38,830 bases of DNA. It comes from an uncultured Granulosicoccaceae bacterium (GTDB taxonomy: Bacteria; Pseudomonadota; Gammaproteobacteria; Granulosicoccales; Granulosicoccaceae). The translations under genes and the position numbers were made by a program. This document shows, one piece after another, positions 8,401 through 15,833 of the stretch. The notes beneath the pieces were generated by a model, which did no database searches, was not told where the DNA came from, and worked only from the letters and a program-made list of their open reading frames with translations. The DNA is taken from positions 1-38,830 of the forward strand of contig CALHOI010000088.1 of NCBI GenBank assembly GCA_938035525.1. Reading direction: 5' to 3'. The first letter of the stretch is position 1; each line of letters begins with the position of its first letter.

Positions 8401-9127
8401 GTTAGCCCGTTCACTGTCCCAACAGCAAGTGGCCGGTTTCAGGTTTGATCTGTCAGGGATCGGGGAAAGTGAAACCAGTACCATGGGCGGATATTTTACT
8501 GAACGCTCGGTGGCAGAAATTCGCACCACCATGGACTACATACAAAACACTTATAGTCACCACGAATTCGTTTTACTGGGTTTGTGTTCGGGCGCTGATG
8601 ACGCGTTTGCTACCGCACAAGAAGATGAACGCGTTAAAGGGTTGGTGCTGTTAAACGGTTACGCTTACAAGACAAGCAAATTCAAACTATACAGATTTAA
8701 AGAGTTCTACCTACCGCGTATTCTCATGTATGAAAAGTGGGTAAAAAAACTCAAAGACCTCTTTGTCGGACCAAGTCTGCAACACCCTCAGCTGGAAAAT
8801 TCCGCCTCATCAGCCATGTCTGACAAAGAGAAGAAAGCAGTTATTGCACTCGATGATGACTATCGCTATATTCCGCCAAAGGCGCAAACAGCTTTAATAG
8901 TCGACTCGCTATGTGAACGGGGAGTCAGTATGTATTTCGTTTACAACGGCAGCGAACATGATGTTTATACATACAAGGGTCAACTCAAAGATATGTTCCC
9001 AGAGCAGCGAAACAATCCTCAATTGCAGGAAGACTATATAAAAGAGGCCGATCACACCTACATATTACAAACTGATCGGGACAAACTCACGGCACTTTTA
9101 AGTCAGTGGCTGAAACGTATTTTTTAG
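5471..9127 (+). CDS. NRPS-like protein: adenylation domain, carrier protein, two alpha/beta-hydrolase domains
   Basis: 1218 residues. Residues about 25-535 are an adenylation domain: TSGSTGKPKG (185-194), YGPTEATVTATVF (about 329), YRTGDLARW (about 423) and the catalytic lysine K530 in NGKVDRKAL. FDIAIEEIF keeps the aspartate usual for amino-acid-activating domains. Residues about 550-625 are a carrier domain with phosphopantetheine site S587 in GGDSLLAVK. No condensation or standard thioesterase domain follows. Instead there are two alpha/beta-hydrolase-like units. The first (about 660-850, beginning VPPLGNEQ) has Arg where the nucleophile is expected (LVAVRAGAL). The second (about 955-1215) has an intact GLCSGA elbow (S1040) and a candidate His in EADHTY (H1195). 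Both resemble the hydrolases associated with exosortase A clusters. The start is fixed by an in-frame TAA at 5453-5455. The product is unknown. Confidence 0.9.
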   Translation: MGTLAAQKSHVWPTDWQHTTVLSAIASIAAQYPNDTAVEHDDRSYTYAELETYSDFIACHLQESKLENGNSVALCLDKSIHAIAAMLGVFKTGAAFVPIDPALPADRINFMLEDADVKAILCAPQYRSHFDNNQIDIKELHAIPDENDVAKINDIGKENVSSIIADKLVINKKLLDEDRAYIMYTSGSTGKPKGVPISHRALLNYCQADAQIYQLHKSDRTLQFSTLSFDIAIEEIFPALMMGSTVVVRPSQRSAAQIELSDIVESYKITALHLATGYWHEWVDLMKSANHRVPETIRLMVVTGEKVSPEHFQRWQALTSKRTLWANAYGPTEATVTATVFIPPPDWQGKSLPIGKPILNYEAYILDETKAPVKPGETGELYIGGPSLADGYLNRPDLTEKAFFPNPFNKDPFNKAACPLMYRTGDLARWMSDGNIEYAGRIDHQIKIGSYRIEPGEIENAINKHTDVKDVLVIADEINNKKMLLTYIATENLDLTACTLSTYLSESLPAYMIPTRYVFLRNLPKTLNGKVDRKALPDGSQAETPGNRNYKAPVGHVQQQLCAIWSDILGVSEVGADSSFISLGGDSLLAVKTISSIQNELGFTLSTRDFFYLDTVSLLAGYIEGKPVARVVPPPTPNLVNKHGRQLYTVLQSPKPELNNGTGVLIVPPLGNEQRRTQRPFRLLMQNLAKQGYTTLRFDWTGTGNSSSNSSDVISIEEWRADIRDAAEALAKNCKVVDLVAVRAGALIAAGTNLSHVNEGQRFYWDPISSGRQWLQEMTLLQQQITSDTYRFLRVRKSDASTAGEFAGLTLSTQMQSALIECNMPALMDEKEWNLGSHLLIANPDEAVSYKELPCYTHNISENNNWTDERKTTVDMHINKLASLTADLLSSSVANSPITNIEQCQYEAREKSSLDCTISNTTWNHYHPKETVETFGKDNQFVGVYTPALKSNGSTPCILYLTAGLLHHIGPTRLHVELARSLSQQQVAGFRFDLSGIGESETSTMGGYFTERSVAEIRTTMDYIQNTYSHHEFVLLGLCSGADDAFATAQEDERVKGLVLLNGYAYKTSKFKLYRFKEFYLPRILMYEKWVKKLKDLFVGPSLQHPQLENSASSAMSDKEKKAVIALDDDYRYIPPKAQTALIVDSLCERGVSMYFVYNGSEHDVYTYKGQLKDMFPEQRNNPQLQEDYIKEADHTYILQTDRDKLTALLSQWLKRIF

Positions 9128-9221
9128 GCGCGAATTCAATTTCGCTGCACTGTTTGTTGGTAAAAAACACGTCCTATTACTGGTTTGTTATTCTCAAGAT
9201 AAGCAACACTCAGGCAAAGCA

Positions 9222-10154
9222 TCAGGCGAATGCGTGCTGCCGGTGGGATTCGAGCAAACAATCAAGAAACAGCTCAGCTTTACGACCCGGCTCAGGCCGC
9301 TTTCGCACAATCGCGCCAAGCGATGTCTGATAGCTGGTTTTCTCATGCAACAGTGGGGTTAGCTGCCCTCTGGCAACAAACGATTTAGCCACGTGATCTG
9401 GTAGAAAACCAATGTAGTGCCCGGATAGCAACAACACCATCAACGCTTCTTCATTTTGAACCCTTCCAGCAAGCGATAACCCGAGCTTCTGTCTGGCGGT
9501 CATGTTTGGTGACCTGAATCCAAACCCAGCGTACTTAAAATTCGATAACTGCTCTGTATTAATTGATTTATGGTTTCCGTTGTACAACGGATGTCCCCTA
9601 CCACAATAGAGAACCATCGTTTCTCGATAAAGTGCGTGGAACATTAATTCGTCAGATCGCTGGTGCAGTGGCACAACACCGATATCGAATCGACCACTTA
9701 ACACACCGGCTTCGATCACGTTAGGTGGTTCTGTTGTTAACTCCAGGCTAACGTTTGTAGCTCGTTCAGCGAACTTAGTGATAGCATCTGACAAATTAGC
9801 TTCAGGATTACCAGCTGCCAAGTCAAAGAACGCAAAACGCAACGTGCCGCGAAGAGTACGGTGTATATCATCAACATCGCCTTGAAATGCGTTCAATGAA
9901 TCAATCAATCGATAAGAAGCCTGCAGGACCATTTCTCCCTCTCGCGTCAAAGCGAATCCACTGGGACCTCGATGACATAGCTTCATACCAATCCTTGTTT
10001 CTAGATCGGATATCTGCCGACTTATTGTGGAGCGACCCACGTTCAGTTCAAGTTCGGACGCTGCAAATCCACCGCAATCAGCGACGGTGATAAAAACTTT
10101 TAGCAATCTGATGTCAACATTGCTTAAGCGATGCGGTGATGTGTGCTGATGCAT
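9222..10154 (-). CDS. LysR-family transcriptional regulator, divergent from the BCCT transporter
   Basis: 310 residues. The N-terminal winged HTH (about 13-72) reads LLKVFITVADCGGFAASE, then VGRSTISRQISDLETRIGMKL, with the recognition helix in STISRQISDLE. A LysR substrate-binding domain occupies about 100-300. The gene is divergent from the BCCT transporter gene, with 195 bases between the starts. That gap carries three neighbouring inverted repeats near the LysR start, one of which fits the T-N11-A LysR box. It probably regulates the transporter (and itself), and an osmolyte or methylated amine as co-inducer is an inference from the neighbour. Confidence 0.92.
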   Translation of the reverse strand: MHQHTSPHRLSNVDIRLLKVFITVADCGGFAASELELNVGRSTISRQISDLETRIGMKLCHRGPSGFALTREGEMVLQASYRLIDSLNAFQGDVDDIHRTLRGTLRFAFFDLAAGNPEANLSDAITKFAERATNVSLELTTEPPNVIEAGVLSGRFDIGVVPLHQRSDELMFHALYRETMVLYCGRGHPLYNGNHKSINTEQLSNFKYAGFGFRSPNMTARQKLGLSLAGRVQNEEALMVLLLSGHYIGFLPDHVAKSFVARGQLTPLLHEKTSYQTSLGAIVRKRPEPGRKAELFLDCLLESHRQHAFA

Positions 10155-10168
10155 TAACTAACGTTGCA

Positions 10169-10214
10169 TGTTTATGAAACATTGTTGGGCAACATTAGCA
10201 TTGTTTAAAACAAT
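10169..10214. promoter_or_regulatory. Cluster of three inverted repeats, likely LysR binding region
   Basis: Three dyads lie side by side: TGTTTATGAAACA (10169-10181), TGTTGGGCAACA (10183-10194) and ATTGTTTAAAACAAT (10200-10214). The last has perfect 7-base arms and contains a T-N11-A core typical of LysR sites. The TGTT...AACA half-site is shared by all three. They sit just upstream of the LysR start and about 140-180 bases upstream of the transporter start. Confidence 0.6.
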
Positions 10215-10290
10215 TGGCCAATTTACTCTAAACAAACACATTCGATATATTCATGGCTTGCTCTTTTAACCAGACCTGAGGATTAAAACA

Positions 10291-10353
10291 GTGAAAACAA
10301 CAAGAACATCTAACACGTGTAAACACCGCAAACACACGGAGGGGGAAAAATGA
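10291..10353 (+). CDS. 20-codon leader ORF overlapping the BCCT start
   Basis: GTG at 10291 is preceded by a well-placed Shine-Dalgarno GAGGA (10278-10282, 8-base spacing). The frame runs 20 codons and ends in a TGA at 10351-10353, which overlaps the transporter ATG (10350-10352) as ATGA. The peptide is very basic and Thr/Lys/His-rich, with one Cys (residues 1-10 read MKTTRTSNTC with the start as Met). The transporter's own GGAGGGGG ribosome-binding site lies inside the leader's last codons, so translating ribosomes could expose or couple the transporter start. Too short for family recognition. Confidence 0.45.
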   Translation: MKTTRTSNTCKHRKHTEGEK

Positions 10354-12014
10354 GCATTCAACCGGCTCTCACCACGCTCCCTATTGAAACGGCCGATAGC
10401 GGTTTCTATAAGGGATTCAGTCAAATTGTTACTATTACCTCCAAACTGCTTATCGGTGCATTAGTCATTTGGGCAATTGCATTTCCAGAGCAATCAGGGG
10501 CGGCACTTAATGGCATTAACAAGTTCATCCTTGCATCATTCGGCGCGTGGTACATATGGACAGTTACTTTTTTTGTACTGGTCTGCATCGCACTGGCCAT
10601 CTGGCCATCAGCTGGGCGACTGAAGCTGGGGCACGAGAACGACGTGCCCGAATTCTCAAACTTCTCCTGGTTTTCAATGATGTTCGGTGCGGGTATCGGT
10701 GTTGGCATGCTGACCTGGGCTGTCGCCGAACCGGTCTATCACTTCAACAATAATCCTGAAGTGATACAAGGCATTACACAGGCCGCAACCGAAGGTAACA
10801 TTCGCATGGCTTACAAGTGGTCATTTTTACACTGGGGGTTGGGTGCCTGGGCATGCTACGCCATCGCAGGGCTGGCACTGGCTTATTTCAGTTACCGACG
10901 CGCTCTACCACTAACCATGCGCTCTTCACTGACGCCATTGTTTGGTTCAAAACTCAGTGGTTCTCTTGGGCATGTCGTCGACGTAGTTGCGGTGGTCGCA
11001 ACCATTCTTGGTGTCGCTCAAACACTCGGGTTTGGTGTTGAACAGTTCGTTGCTGGCTTGTCAAGAATTGGCATCAACGGACTAACCAACGACGCAGGTA
11101 CGGCAAATTCCACCGGTATCATCGTTGCCATCGTTGTGATTATGTCAGCCTCGACTTTGTCCGCACTTTCTGGTGTCGGCAAAGGTATCAAATGGCTATC
11201 CAACATCAATATGGGACTAAGTATCATCCTGCTGACTTTTTTCCTAATTTTTGGAGCGACTTTTTTTGGCCTGCAGGCATTGGTCGTTGGTGTGTGGGAT
11301 TATCTAATCGCACTGCCAGAGATGAGCATAAAAGTATGGTCAGGTGATGGCGACCCACAAAGTGTGGCAACCAAACTTGAAGGTTGGCAAGGCGGTTGGT
11401 CGGTATTCTACTGGGCCTGGTGGATTGCATTTGCACCATTCGTCGGTTTATTTCTAGCGCGGATTTCTAAGGGCCGAAGCATCAGAGAATTTGTGCTTGG
11501 CGCTATGATCGTTCCTTCCATCATGTGTTTTGTCTGGTTTACCTGGGCTGGGGGCACCGCCATTGACCTGGAATTAAACGGCGGAGCCAATGGCGTGATC
11601 ATGAACGCACCCGACGGTGATAAGATTTTTGCTATGACAAATTTCATGCTGTCACCAATTTCAGAAGCACTGTCGTGGGCCATGGCAGCTATGATTGTTG
11701 TACTGTTGATGACCTACCTTGTTACCACCGCAGACTCCGCAGTCCTTATTGTTAACACCATAAATGCTGCTGGTGATGAAGGGCCAAAAGCCAGACCACA
11801 CATCTTATTCTGGGGGGTCGCATTGGGCGCAGTGGTTGCGGCTCTGTTACTGGTCGGTGGGCTTAAAGCCATACAGACTGCCATGGTGATCGGTGCACTG
11901 CCGTTTTCGGTGGTGATGGTGTTGCAGTGCTTTGCACTGATAAAAGCCATATTTAACGATGGACGACGCGAGGCTGCAGGACAAACCACCACTTTGTCTC
12001 GAGCAGAAAACTAA
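10350..12014 (+). CDS. BCCT-family secondary transporter (betaine/carnitine/choline or related)
   Basis: 554 residues with about 12 hydrophobic segments. The glycine-rich stretch FGAGIGVGMLTWAVAEP (about residues 111-127) matches the BCCT substrate and cation-binding helix. The family signature appears as FYWAWWIAFAPFVGLFLARI followed by SKGRSIREFV (about 352-380). BCCT proteins import quaternary ammonium or sulfonium compounds such as betaine, choline, carnitine or DMSP across the inner membrane, driven by Na+ or H+ or by exchange. The substrate cannot be fixed from sequence alone. The ribosome-binding site (GGAGGGGG) is strong. It is preceded by an overlapping leader ORF, divergent from a LysR regulator, and followed by a binding-protein gene 105 bases downstream. 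Confidence 0.93.
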   Translation: MSIQPALTTLPIETADSGFYKGFSQIVTITSKLLIGALVIWAIAFPEQSGAALNGINKFILASFGAWYIWTVTFFVLVCIALAIWPSAGRLKLGHENDVPEFSNFSWFSMMFGAGIGVGMLTWAVAEPVYHFNNNPEVIQGITQAATEGNIRMAYKWSFLHWGLGAWACYAIAGLALAYFSYRRALPLTMRSSLTPLFGSKLSGSLGHVVDVVAVVATILGVAQTLGFGVEQFVAGLSRIGINGLTNDAGTANSTGIIVAIVVIMSASTLSALSGVGKGIKWLSNINMGLSIILLTFFLIFGATFFGLQALVVGVWDYLIALPEMSIKVWSGDGDPQSVATKLEGWQGGWSVFYWAWWIAFAPFVGLFLARISKGRSIREFVLGAMIVPSIMCFVWFTWAGGTAIDLELNGGANGVIMNAPDGDKIFAMTNFMLSPISEALSWAMAAMIVVLLMTYLVTTADSAVLIVNTINAAGDEGPKARPHILFWGVALGAVVAALLLVGGLKAIQTAMVIGALPFSVVMVLQCFALIKAIFNDGRREAAGQTTTLSRAEN

Positions 12015-12036
12015 CTCCCCGCTTCGATAAGAAAAA

Positions 12037-12069
12037 TGGCAGCCAGGGTTTCATCAACCCGGGCTGCCA
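12037..12069. other. Strong hairpin between BCCT and binding-protein genes
   Basis: TGGCAGCC-a-GGGTT-TCATC-AACCC-g-GGCTGCCA: 13 paired bases on each side with one A/G mismatch and a 5-base loop. On the plus strand no T-run follows. On the minus strand the A-run at 12032-12036 would supply a U-tract, but no minus-strand gene reads into it nearby. It is best read as an intercistronic stem that attenuates or stabilises the transcript. Confidence 0.65.
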
Positions 12070-12119
12070 CCGATGCAACGTTAGTTTGATACGCAAATAC
12101 CTATATCCAGGAGTTTATA

Positions 12120-13091
12120 ATGGCTAAAAAGAATCTCTACACAAAAAAATTAGTAACATTGGGATGCGCAGTGGCTGTTTCAATTTGCAGTGTGACTACT
12201 CAGGCTGCAGATATCGTTATTGGTGTTCCCAACTGGCCGTCTGTCAGAGCGACGGCACATGTTCTGAAAATCGCGCTCGAAAACAATCTCGGGCTGGAAG
12301 TCGAGCTTCAAAATGGCACCAATCCCGTCATATTCGAAGCCATGGATTCGGGCTCAATGCATGTTCACCCGGAAGTCTGGTTACCCAACCAGGAAAATCT
12401 CAAAAAGCTTTATGTTGATGGAAAAAATACGGTAAAAATGAACCCCAACGGTGTCGCGGGAGAACAGGCGATGTGCGTCACCAAAGACACCGCTGATCGC
12501 ACTGGCATTGTGCACCTCACTGACCTCACCGATTCTGCGATAGCGGAACAGTTTGATACAGATGGCGATGGTTTAGGTGAGATCTGGATAGGAGCAACTG
12601 GATGGGCATCAACAAACATCGAAAAAATCCGGGCTAAATCGTACGGCTACGACAACACCATGTCACTCAAGGAAATGGACGAAACCCTCGCGCTTGCTGA
12701 GGTAGATAGCGCGGTCTCCAAAGGTCAGAATATCGTGTTTTTCTGCTACACACCACATCATATGTTTGCACAATATGATCTGGTAGTTTTAAAAGAGCCA
12801 CCGCACAACAAGTCTGATTGGTTAATTCTGCAGCCCTCCGCCACTCCCGGTTGGCTGGAGCGCTCAACTGCTGGCGTCGCATGGGATACAGCTTATCTGC
12901 ACATAAACTATGCCGCGTCACTACAGCAAGATCATCCAGAGGCCGCTAACATGCTCTCAAAAGTGAAACTTGATTCTGACACTGTCTCTTCAATGACTTA
13001 CGCACTGGTTGTTGAAAAACAGGACCCTGCAGAATTCGCTGCCAAGTGGGTTGAAGAAAACAGCGATGCGGTTGACAGCTGGCTTCAATAA
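12120..13091 (+). CDS. Glycine-betaine/proline-type ABC substrate-binding protein (OpuAC family), orphan
   Basis: 323 residues with a Sec signal peptide (KK, hydrophobic core, cleavage near TQA-AD at about residue 30). The mature start DIVIGVPNWPSVRAT, then HVHPEVWLPNQ (81-91) and the late WLERSTAGVAWDT segment, matches the OpuAC/ProX-like ligand-binding domain. In that family tryptophans and aromatics cage the trimethylammonium group. Residues 146-154 (DTDGDGLGE) look like a calcium-binding loop, which recurs in this subfamily as far as I recall. No ATPase or permease gene is adjacent. It may serve a distant ABC transporter, or the BCCT protein may be an independent route for the same substrate. 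A clear Shine-Dalgarno (CAGGAG) precedes the ATG. Confidence 0.9.
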   Translation: MAKKNLYTKKLVTLGCAVAVSICSVTTQAADIVIGVPNWPSVRATAHVLKIALENNLGLEVELQNGTNPVIFEAMDSGSMHVHPEVWLPNQENLKKLYVDGKNTVKMNPNGVAGEQAMCVTKDTADRTGIVHLTDLTDSAIAEQFDTDGDGLGEIWIGATGWASTNIEKIRAKSYGYDNTMSLKEMDETLALAEVDSAVSKGQNIVFFCYTPHHMFAQYDLVVLKEPPHNKSDWLILQPSATPGWLERSTAGVAWDTAYLHINYAASLQQDHPEAANMLSKVKLDSDTVSSMTYALVVEKQDPAEFAAKWVEENSDAVDSWLQ

Positions 13092-13137
13092 AAATCCAAA
13101 TCAGTAAGGCGCTATCAACTGCGCTATAACATCCAAA

Positions 13138-13170
13138 GCCGAGTCTAGCCCCGCTTGGGGCTTGCTCGGC
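13138..13170 (+). terminator. Hairpin after the binding-protein gene, possible transcript end
   Basis: GCCGAG-tct-AGCCCC-gctt-GGGGCT-tg-CTCGGC gives a two-part GC-rich stem with an internal loop, 47 bases after the stop. No U-tract follows, so it is not a textbook intrinsic terminator. It may define a 3' end through processing or Rho-dependent termination. Confidence 0.45.
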
Positions 13171-13252
13171 CCCTCCACTGTATTTGCAAATAAGACTGAA
13201 TAGCGATATTGTCTTTAAACGCTCATTCAAACAATCGTGAGGGGAATAAACT

Positions 13253-13774
13253 ATGTCCGCAATTCGTGTAGCGCCTATGGGATTCGCCCTGTTACTCCTT
13301 GCTTCTCTTCTAACACCCACGTTTGTAACAGCACAGGAAAATCAGAATAACAGCAACGAGCAAAGTAAGCCCAAAATGCTGGAACTCTGGTCACCCGGTG
13401 ATAAAGGACAACGGATGCGTATTCGCGGGCGAGTTATCGGCGCAGATGGAAAACCAGTTGCTAATGTCAAAATCCGCTTTCGACACGCCGATGCAGACGG
13501 CATAAATAGAAGTTACCACCAAGGGACTCTTGAGACCAACGACCGAGGCGTTTACCAGTTCGGATCAGTTATACCTGGCAACAACCACCGTCTCAGTCAC
13601 GTCCATGTATACATCTCGCACCCCGAATACCAATACCTTGAAACAGAGTTCTATTTTAAGGAAGACCCTAAGGCCAACCCTGATGACCCCAACAGCATAT
13701 TTCTTGAAGAAGGCACCATTGATGACATTAAAATGAAATACGGTCGTTGGGACGTCACGCTGACACCAGGATAA
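13253..13774 (+). CDS. Exported intradiol-dioxygenase-like protein, probably degenerate
   Basis: 173 residues with a Sec signal peptide (about 1-27, ending VTA-QE). The mature part has the beta-sandwich pattern of intradiol ring-cleavage dioxygenases: GRVIGADGKPVANVKIRF, then TNDRGVYQFGSVIPG and the metal-ligand block SHVHVYISHPEY followed by L-x-T-x-F-Y-F. The HVH histidines are present, but the segment that normally carries the second iron-ligand tyrosine (between the PG turn and HVH) is shortened to NNHRLS. Classical Fe(III) ring cleavage is therefore doubtful, and a periplasmic binding or structural role is equally possible. A GAGGGG ribosome-binding site fixes the start. It lies 19 bases upstream of the DUF4159 gene, an apparent operon. 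Confidence 0.78.
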   Translation: MSAIRVAPMGFALLLLASLLTPTFVTAQENQNNSNEQSKPKMLELWSPGDKGQRMRIRGRVIGADGKPVANVKIRFRHADADGINRSYHQGTLETNDRGVYQFGSVIPGNNHRLSHVHVYISHPEYQYLETEFYFKEDPKANPDDPNSIFLEEGTIDDIKMKYGRWDVTLTPG

Positions 13775-13793
13775 GCAATCGGCGGTTTTTCTG

Positions 13794-14549
13794 ATGCACT
13801 ATTGGGTGCTACTTTGCTATGTCTGGCTGGGTATTTTAGTCAGTTCACCCGTGTTGAATGCAGCAGAAATACAAACACACGAGTTCAATTTTACACGTGG
13901 TATTTTCACTGACGACTTCGGCATGGGAGACCAACATGGCGGCAGTTGGTCTATTGACTACCCGGAGGCAGACAAACACTTTTCCTTTTTGCTGTCTCGA
14001 TTAAGCAGCATAGACTCATCACCTAATGAGAACGCCGTTAAATTAAGTGACCCGGAATTACTCAACTTACCCCTCATTTACGCGCTTGAAGTTGGCGCTA
14101 TGCAGCTTGAAAACACTGAAGCCGAATCACTACGGGAATACTTGTTAGCGGGCGGCTTCTTGTTGATAGACGATTTCTGGGGAAGCTGGGCCTGGGAAAA
14201 CCTTGTCGCACAAATGCAGTTAGTGTTCCCAGATCGCATCATCCGCGACATTCCGTCTTCGCATCCAATATTCAATCTGGTGTTCGATGTAGAGGATATA
14301 AAACAGGTTCCCAACTACCAGAACGGTATAGATTTTGAACGAACCGGCAAAACCCACGAAGAAGATGGTAGACGGCCGTATGTTAGAGGCATTTTCGACG
14401 ATAAAGACCGGCTTATGGTACTAATTAACTTCAATACAGACTTAGGCGATGCATGGGAATGGGCGGATCACCCTGAATACCCGTTCCAATTTACAAACTA
14501 TGCTGCCAAGCTGGGAGTCAATATTGTGGTCTATGCCATGACGCACTGA
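13794..14549 (+). CDS. DUF4159-domain exported protein
   Basis: 251 residues: a signal peptide (about 1-23, ending LNA-AE) and then one DUF4159 domain. Recognisable family blocks are FNFTRG, WSIDYPEADKHFSFLLSRL, LREYLLAGGFLLIDDFWGS, VFPDRIIRDIPSSHPIFNLV, RGIFDDKDRLMVLINFNT and the near-invariant DLGDAWEWADHPEYP, ending GVNIVVYAMTH. The fold is thought to be a glutamine-amidotransferase-like or von-Willebrand-associated alpha/beta domain and the function is unknown. Such genes often sit beside MoxR ATPases and DUF58 proteins. Here the only partner is the intradiol-dioxygenase-like gene 19 bases upstream. The ATG has only a weak ribosome-binding site, in keeping with translational coupling. Confidence 0.88.
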   Translation: MHYWVLLCYVWLGILVSSPVLNAAEIQTHEFNFTRGIFTDDFGMGDQHGGSWSIDYPEADKHFSFLLSRLSSIDSSPNENAVKLSDPELLNLPLIYALEVGAMQLENTEAESLREYLLAGGFLLIDDFWGSWAWENLVAQMQLVFPDRIIRDIPSSHPIFNLVFDVEDIKQVPNYQNGIDFERTGKTHEEDGRRPYVRGIFDDKDRLMVLINFNTDLGDAWEWADHPEYPFQFTNYAAKLGVNIVVYAMTH

Positions 14550-14604
14550 GTGTCATCAACACCCAATTTTCAATTCCCCGCAAAAGCCAAGATACATTAA
14601 AGGT

Positions 14605-15699
14605 CTATTGATACAACAACGAGTGCTCATTCGCGAACAAGTGAATATGGTCTGGTTGCGCAGTCATCCGAAGATTAGAATTACGTGCGTTTCTATGCAC
14701 ACCCACCAGCTTTGCGATAGCAGAAATACCATTTGCATCGGGTTCAAAATAAACTTGAGTAACTTCCCCTAATGCCTCAGAAATTTTTACGGTAGCTTCT
14801 ATGGCATAGAAATTATCAGTGGTCACTTCCAAGTGCTCAGGACGAATACCAACATTAACACGCAAGCCCTTTTTGTCATCGCTGGTTGGTACGTTCGACT
14901 TGATAGTGCCGCCGCCGCCATCAACAGAGACCGTTGTTTGAGTGCCTGTCTCAACTATTTCGCCTGGTAATAAGTTCATGGCAGGTGAACCAATGAACTG
15001 CGCTACAAATTCATTTTCGGGCTTTTCGTACAAATCCAATGGCGAGCCCACTTGCGCAATGCCTTTGTTGGCAAGAACCACGATTCGCGATGCTAACGTC
15101 ATGGCTTCTACCTGATCATGGGTTACGTATACCATTGTGCTATCGGGCATGCTTTCCTTCAGTTGAGCGATCTCTATTCGCGTTGCAACACGCAGTGCCG
15201 CATCCAGATTAGACAACGGTTCATCGAAGAGATAAACCTTGGGATCTCGAACAATAGATCGGCCAATCGCAACACGCTGACGTTGTCCACCCGATAAAGC
15301 TTTGGGTAAGCGATCAAGGTATTCGGTTAATTGTAAGGTTTCTGCCGCCCTGTTAACCGCCTCATCAATTTCCTGCGGAGTTTTCTTGGCTAACTTCAGC
15401 GCAAACGCCATATTTTCCCTGACAGTCATGTGCGGATACAATGCGTAAGATTGGAAAACCATGGCAATACCGCGCTGCGCAGGTGGAACCTCGTTCATGC
15501 GCATACCATCAATAGTAAACTCGCCACTGGTGATACTCTCCAGACCGGCAATCATTCTCAACAGTGTTGATTTCCCGCAACCTGAAGGGCCAACGAAAAC
15601 AATTAATTCACCGGTTTGTATATCCAAGTCTATGTTATTGAGCACATTGACTGAGCCTGCATAGGTTTTTTCTACATCTACCAGTTTTAAATTACTCAT
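14605..15699 (-). CDS. aglK: Alpha-glucoside ABC transporter, ATP-binding subunit (MalK/UgpC type)
   Basis: 364 residues. Walker [10 protein letters not shown] (37-45), Q-loop Q83, signature [14 protein letters not shown] (135-148), Walker B VYLFDE (155-160) and switch His H194 (YVTHD) are all intact. The C-terminal 230-364 is the TOBE/OB regulatory domain of sugar importers (GIRPEHLEV). It energises the permease pair encoded upstream in the same transcript. It is the last gene of the aglE-F-G-A-K run, separated from the glucosidase gene by 134 bases with no obvious terminator. Confidence 0.93.
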   Translation of the reverse strand: MSNLKLVDVEKTYAGSVNVLNNIDLDIQTGELIVFVGPSGCGKSTLLRMIAGLESITSGEFTIDGMRMNEVPPAQRGIAMVFQSYALYPHMTVRENMAFALKLAKKTPQEIDEAVNRAAETLQLTEYLDRLPKALSGGQRQRVAIGRSIVRDPKVYLFDEPLSNLDAALRVATRIEIAQLKESMPDSTMVYVTHDQVEAMTLASRIVVLANKGIAQVGSPLDLYEKPENEFVAQFIGSPAMNLLPGEIVETGTQTTVSVDGGGGTIKSNVPTSDDKKGLRVNVGIRPEHLEVTTDNFYAIEATVKISEALGEVTQVYFEPDANGISAIAKLVGVHRNARNSNLRMTAQPDHIHLFANEHSLLYQ

Positions 15700-15833
15700 C
15701 GCTTCAGCTCCTCAAAATAGTTCGAGTTTCATTAGAAGTTATAATTAGCGCTACTCATGCACTTATGCAGTTGGTATTGTGAATAATGCCGTTGCATTAA
15801 ACTTCGCGCTTCTATTTGTTTTTTCGTGCAGTG

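Noticed and set aside
12036..12092. 18-codon frame (ATG to TGA) inside the hairpin between the BCCT and binding-protein genes
   Set aside because: It lacks a ribosome-binding site, and its sequence is dictated by the inverted repeat.
13138..13170. Classical intrinsic terminator
   Set aside because: The stem is good but no U-tract follows, so it is listed only as a possible transcript end.
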